Positions 6,865 through 7,010 of a stretch of DNA of 7,010 nucleotides are shown one piece after another. The notes below the pieces were generated by a model that did no database searches, had not been told where the DNA came from, and was given only the letters and a program-made list of their open reading frames with translations. Origin of the DNA: Pseudomonadota bacterium (GTDB lineage: Bacteria; Pseudomonadota; Gammaproteobacteria; Pseudomonadales; Oceanobacteraceae). The position numbers and the translations under genes are program-made. Location: positions 1 to 7,010 of the forward strand of contig JAEWQT010000127.1 of assembly GCA_023399105.1 (NCBI GenBank), written 5' to 3'. The stretch's first letter is position 1. Each line of letters begins with the position of its first letter.

Positions 6865-6889
6865 TTAAGGTTCTATAATGAGAACTTAA
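6865..6889. promoter_or_regulatory. Operator-like palindrome A, covering a TATAAT box
   Basis: The half-sites TTAAGGTTC (6865-6873) and GAACTTAA (6882-6889) face each other in a 25-bp site. TATAAT (6874-6879) lies between them, and the gene at 6940 starts 60 bases downstream. Binding of a dimeric regulator here would block the promoter. The -35 region is poor, so the promoter may be weak or activator-dependent. Confidence 0.5.
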
Positions 6890-6906
6890 TGGCCATATAA
6901 AGGCTT

Positions 6907-6931
6907 TTAAGTTCCTTAAAAGTAACCTTAG
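6907..6931. promoter_or_regulatory. Operator-like palindrome B
   Basis: TTAAGTTCC (6907-6915) and AACCTTAG (6924-6931) form a second 25-bp site of the same design as site A. It matches site A at 16 of 25 aligned positions and starts exactly 42 bp further on. It lies in the leader of the gene at 6940, next to its ribosome binding site (AGGG, 6930-6933). Confidence 0.45.
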
Positions 6932-6939
6932 GGTTTTTT

Positions 6940-7010
6940 ATGCAATCTTCTGTGTATGCGTCTATGTCTCCGGCGGCCCTCAGTGAATCACTGGGTGAGC
7001 GGCTTAAGGT
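6940..7010 (+). CDS. Start of a probable XRE/HipB-type HTH regulator (3' end outside window)
   Basis: The first 23 complete codons read MQSSVYASMSPAALSESLGERLK and continue past the edge. The segment SLGERLK is the form seen at the first helix of XRE/Cro-type helix-turn-helix domains, just before the DNA-reading helices, and such a start is common in HipB-like antitoxins. The helix-turn-helix itself is not in the window, so the family call is inference. The start has AGGG six bases upstream; the next Met (codon 9) has no ribosome binding site. Two palindromic operator-like sites lie in front, one over a TATAAT box, which fits an autoregulated repressor. The AT-rich upstream DNA contrasts with the left neighbours and hints at an acquired module. 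If it is a HipB homologue, a hipA-like kinase gene should follow. Confidence 0.5.
   Translation, partial: MQSSVYASMSPAALSESLGERLK

Noticed and set aside
6859..6879. TTGACT followed by TATAAT as a sigma-70 promoter pair
   Set aside because: The spacer is only nine bases, far short of the 16-18 needed, so the two hexamers cannot work together. TATAAT may still act with a poor -35 such as TAGGTT (6852-6857).

Overview
The window looks like ordinary chromosome from a gammaproteobacterium, with one accessory-looking edge on the right. The RsuA and RimO proteins match my memory of the E. coli proteins closely in motifs and length. The coding parts are moderately GC-rich: two lines inside rimO count 47% and 62% by hand. 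A marine or pseudomonad-like lineage is plausible, but I cannot name a genus from the sequence.

Layout, left to right. (1) The 3' end of an isochorismatase-fold hydrolase gene (+), closed by a hairpin and T-run terminator. (2) A complete Lon-family ATP-dependent protease gene (-, 793 codons) of the type with a divergent N-terminal domain. Its upstream region carries a good match to a heat-shock sigma-32 promoter. (3) A divergently transcribed standalone TrpB2-type tryptophan synthase beta chain (+, 453 codons). (4) A 192-base convergent gap packed with inverted repeats. (5) rsuA (-), the 16S rRNA pseudouridine-516 synthase; its start is moved inside the long open frame to the conserved N-terminus. 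(6) rimO (+), the radical-SAM methylthiotransferase for ribosomal protein S12, divergent from rsuA. (7) A 7-bp triple tandem repeat over the rimO stop, a strong terminator, then about 160 bases of AT-rich DNA (about 30% GC by hand count). This leads into the first 23 codons of a gene that resembles the start of an XRE/HipB-type helix-turn-helix regulator.

No two adjacent genes run in the same direction without a terminator or an intergenic gap, so I see no operon here. rsuA and rimO share a divergent intergenic region, and both products modify the 30S subunit near the decoding region. Lon is a stress and quality-control protease. TrpB2 stands alone without trpA.

The part least explained by known genes is the right edge. 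Two operator-like palindromes of 25 bp lie 42 bp apart (four helical turns) in front of the regulator gene, one of them covering a TATAAT box. This fits an autoregulated HTH gene, possibly the antitoxin of a HipBA-like module, but the rest of that locus lies outside the window. The convergent hairpin cluster at 4383-4525 is the second region that deserves comparison with other genomes. I found no CRISPR array, tRNA, rRNA or insertion sequence.
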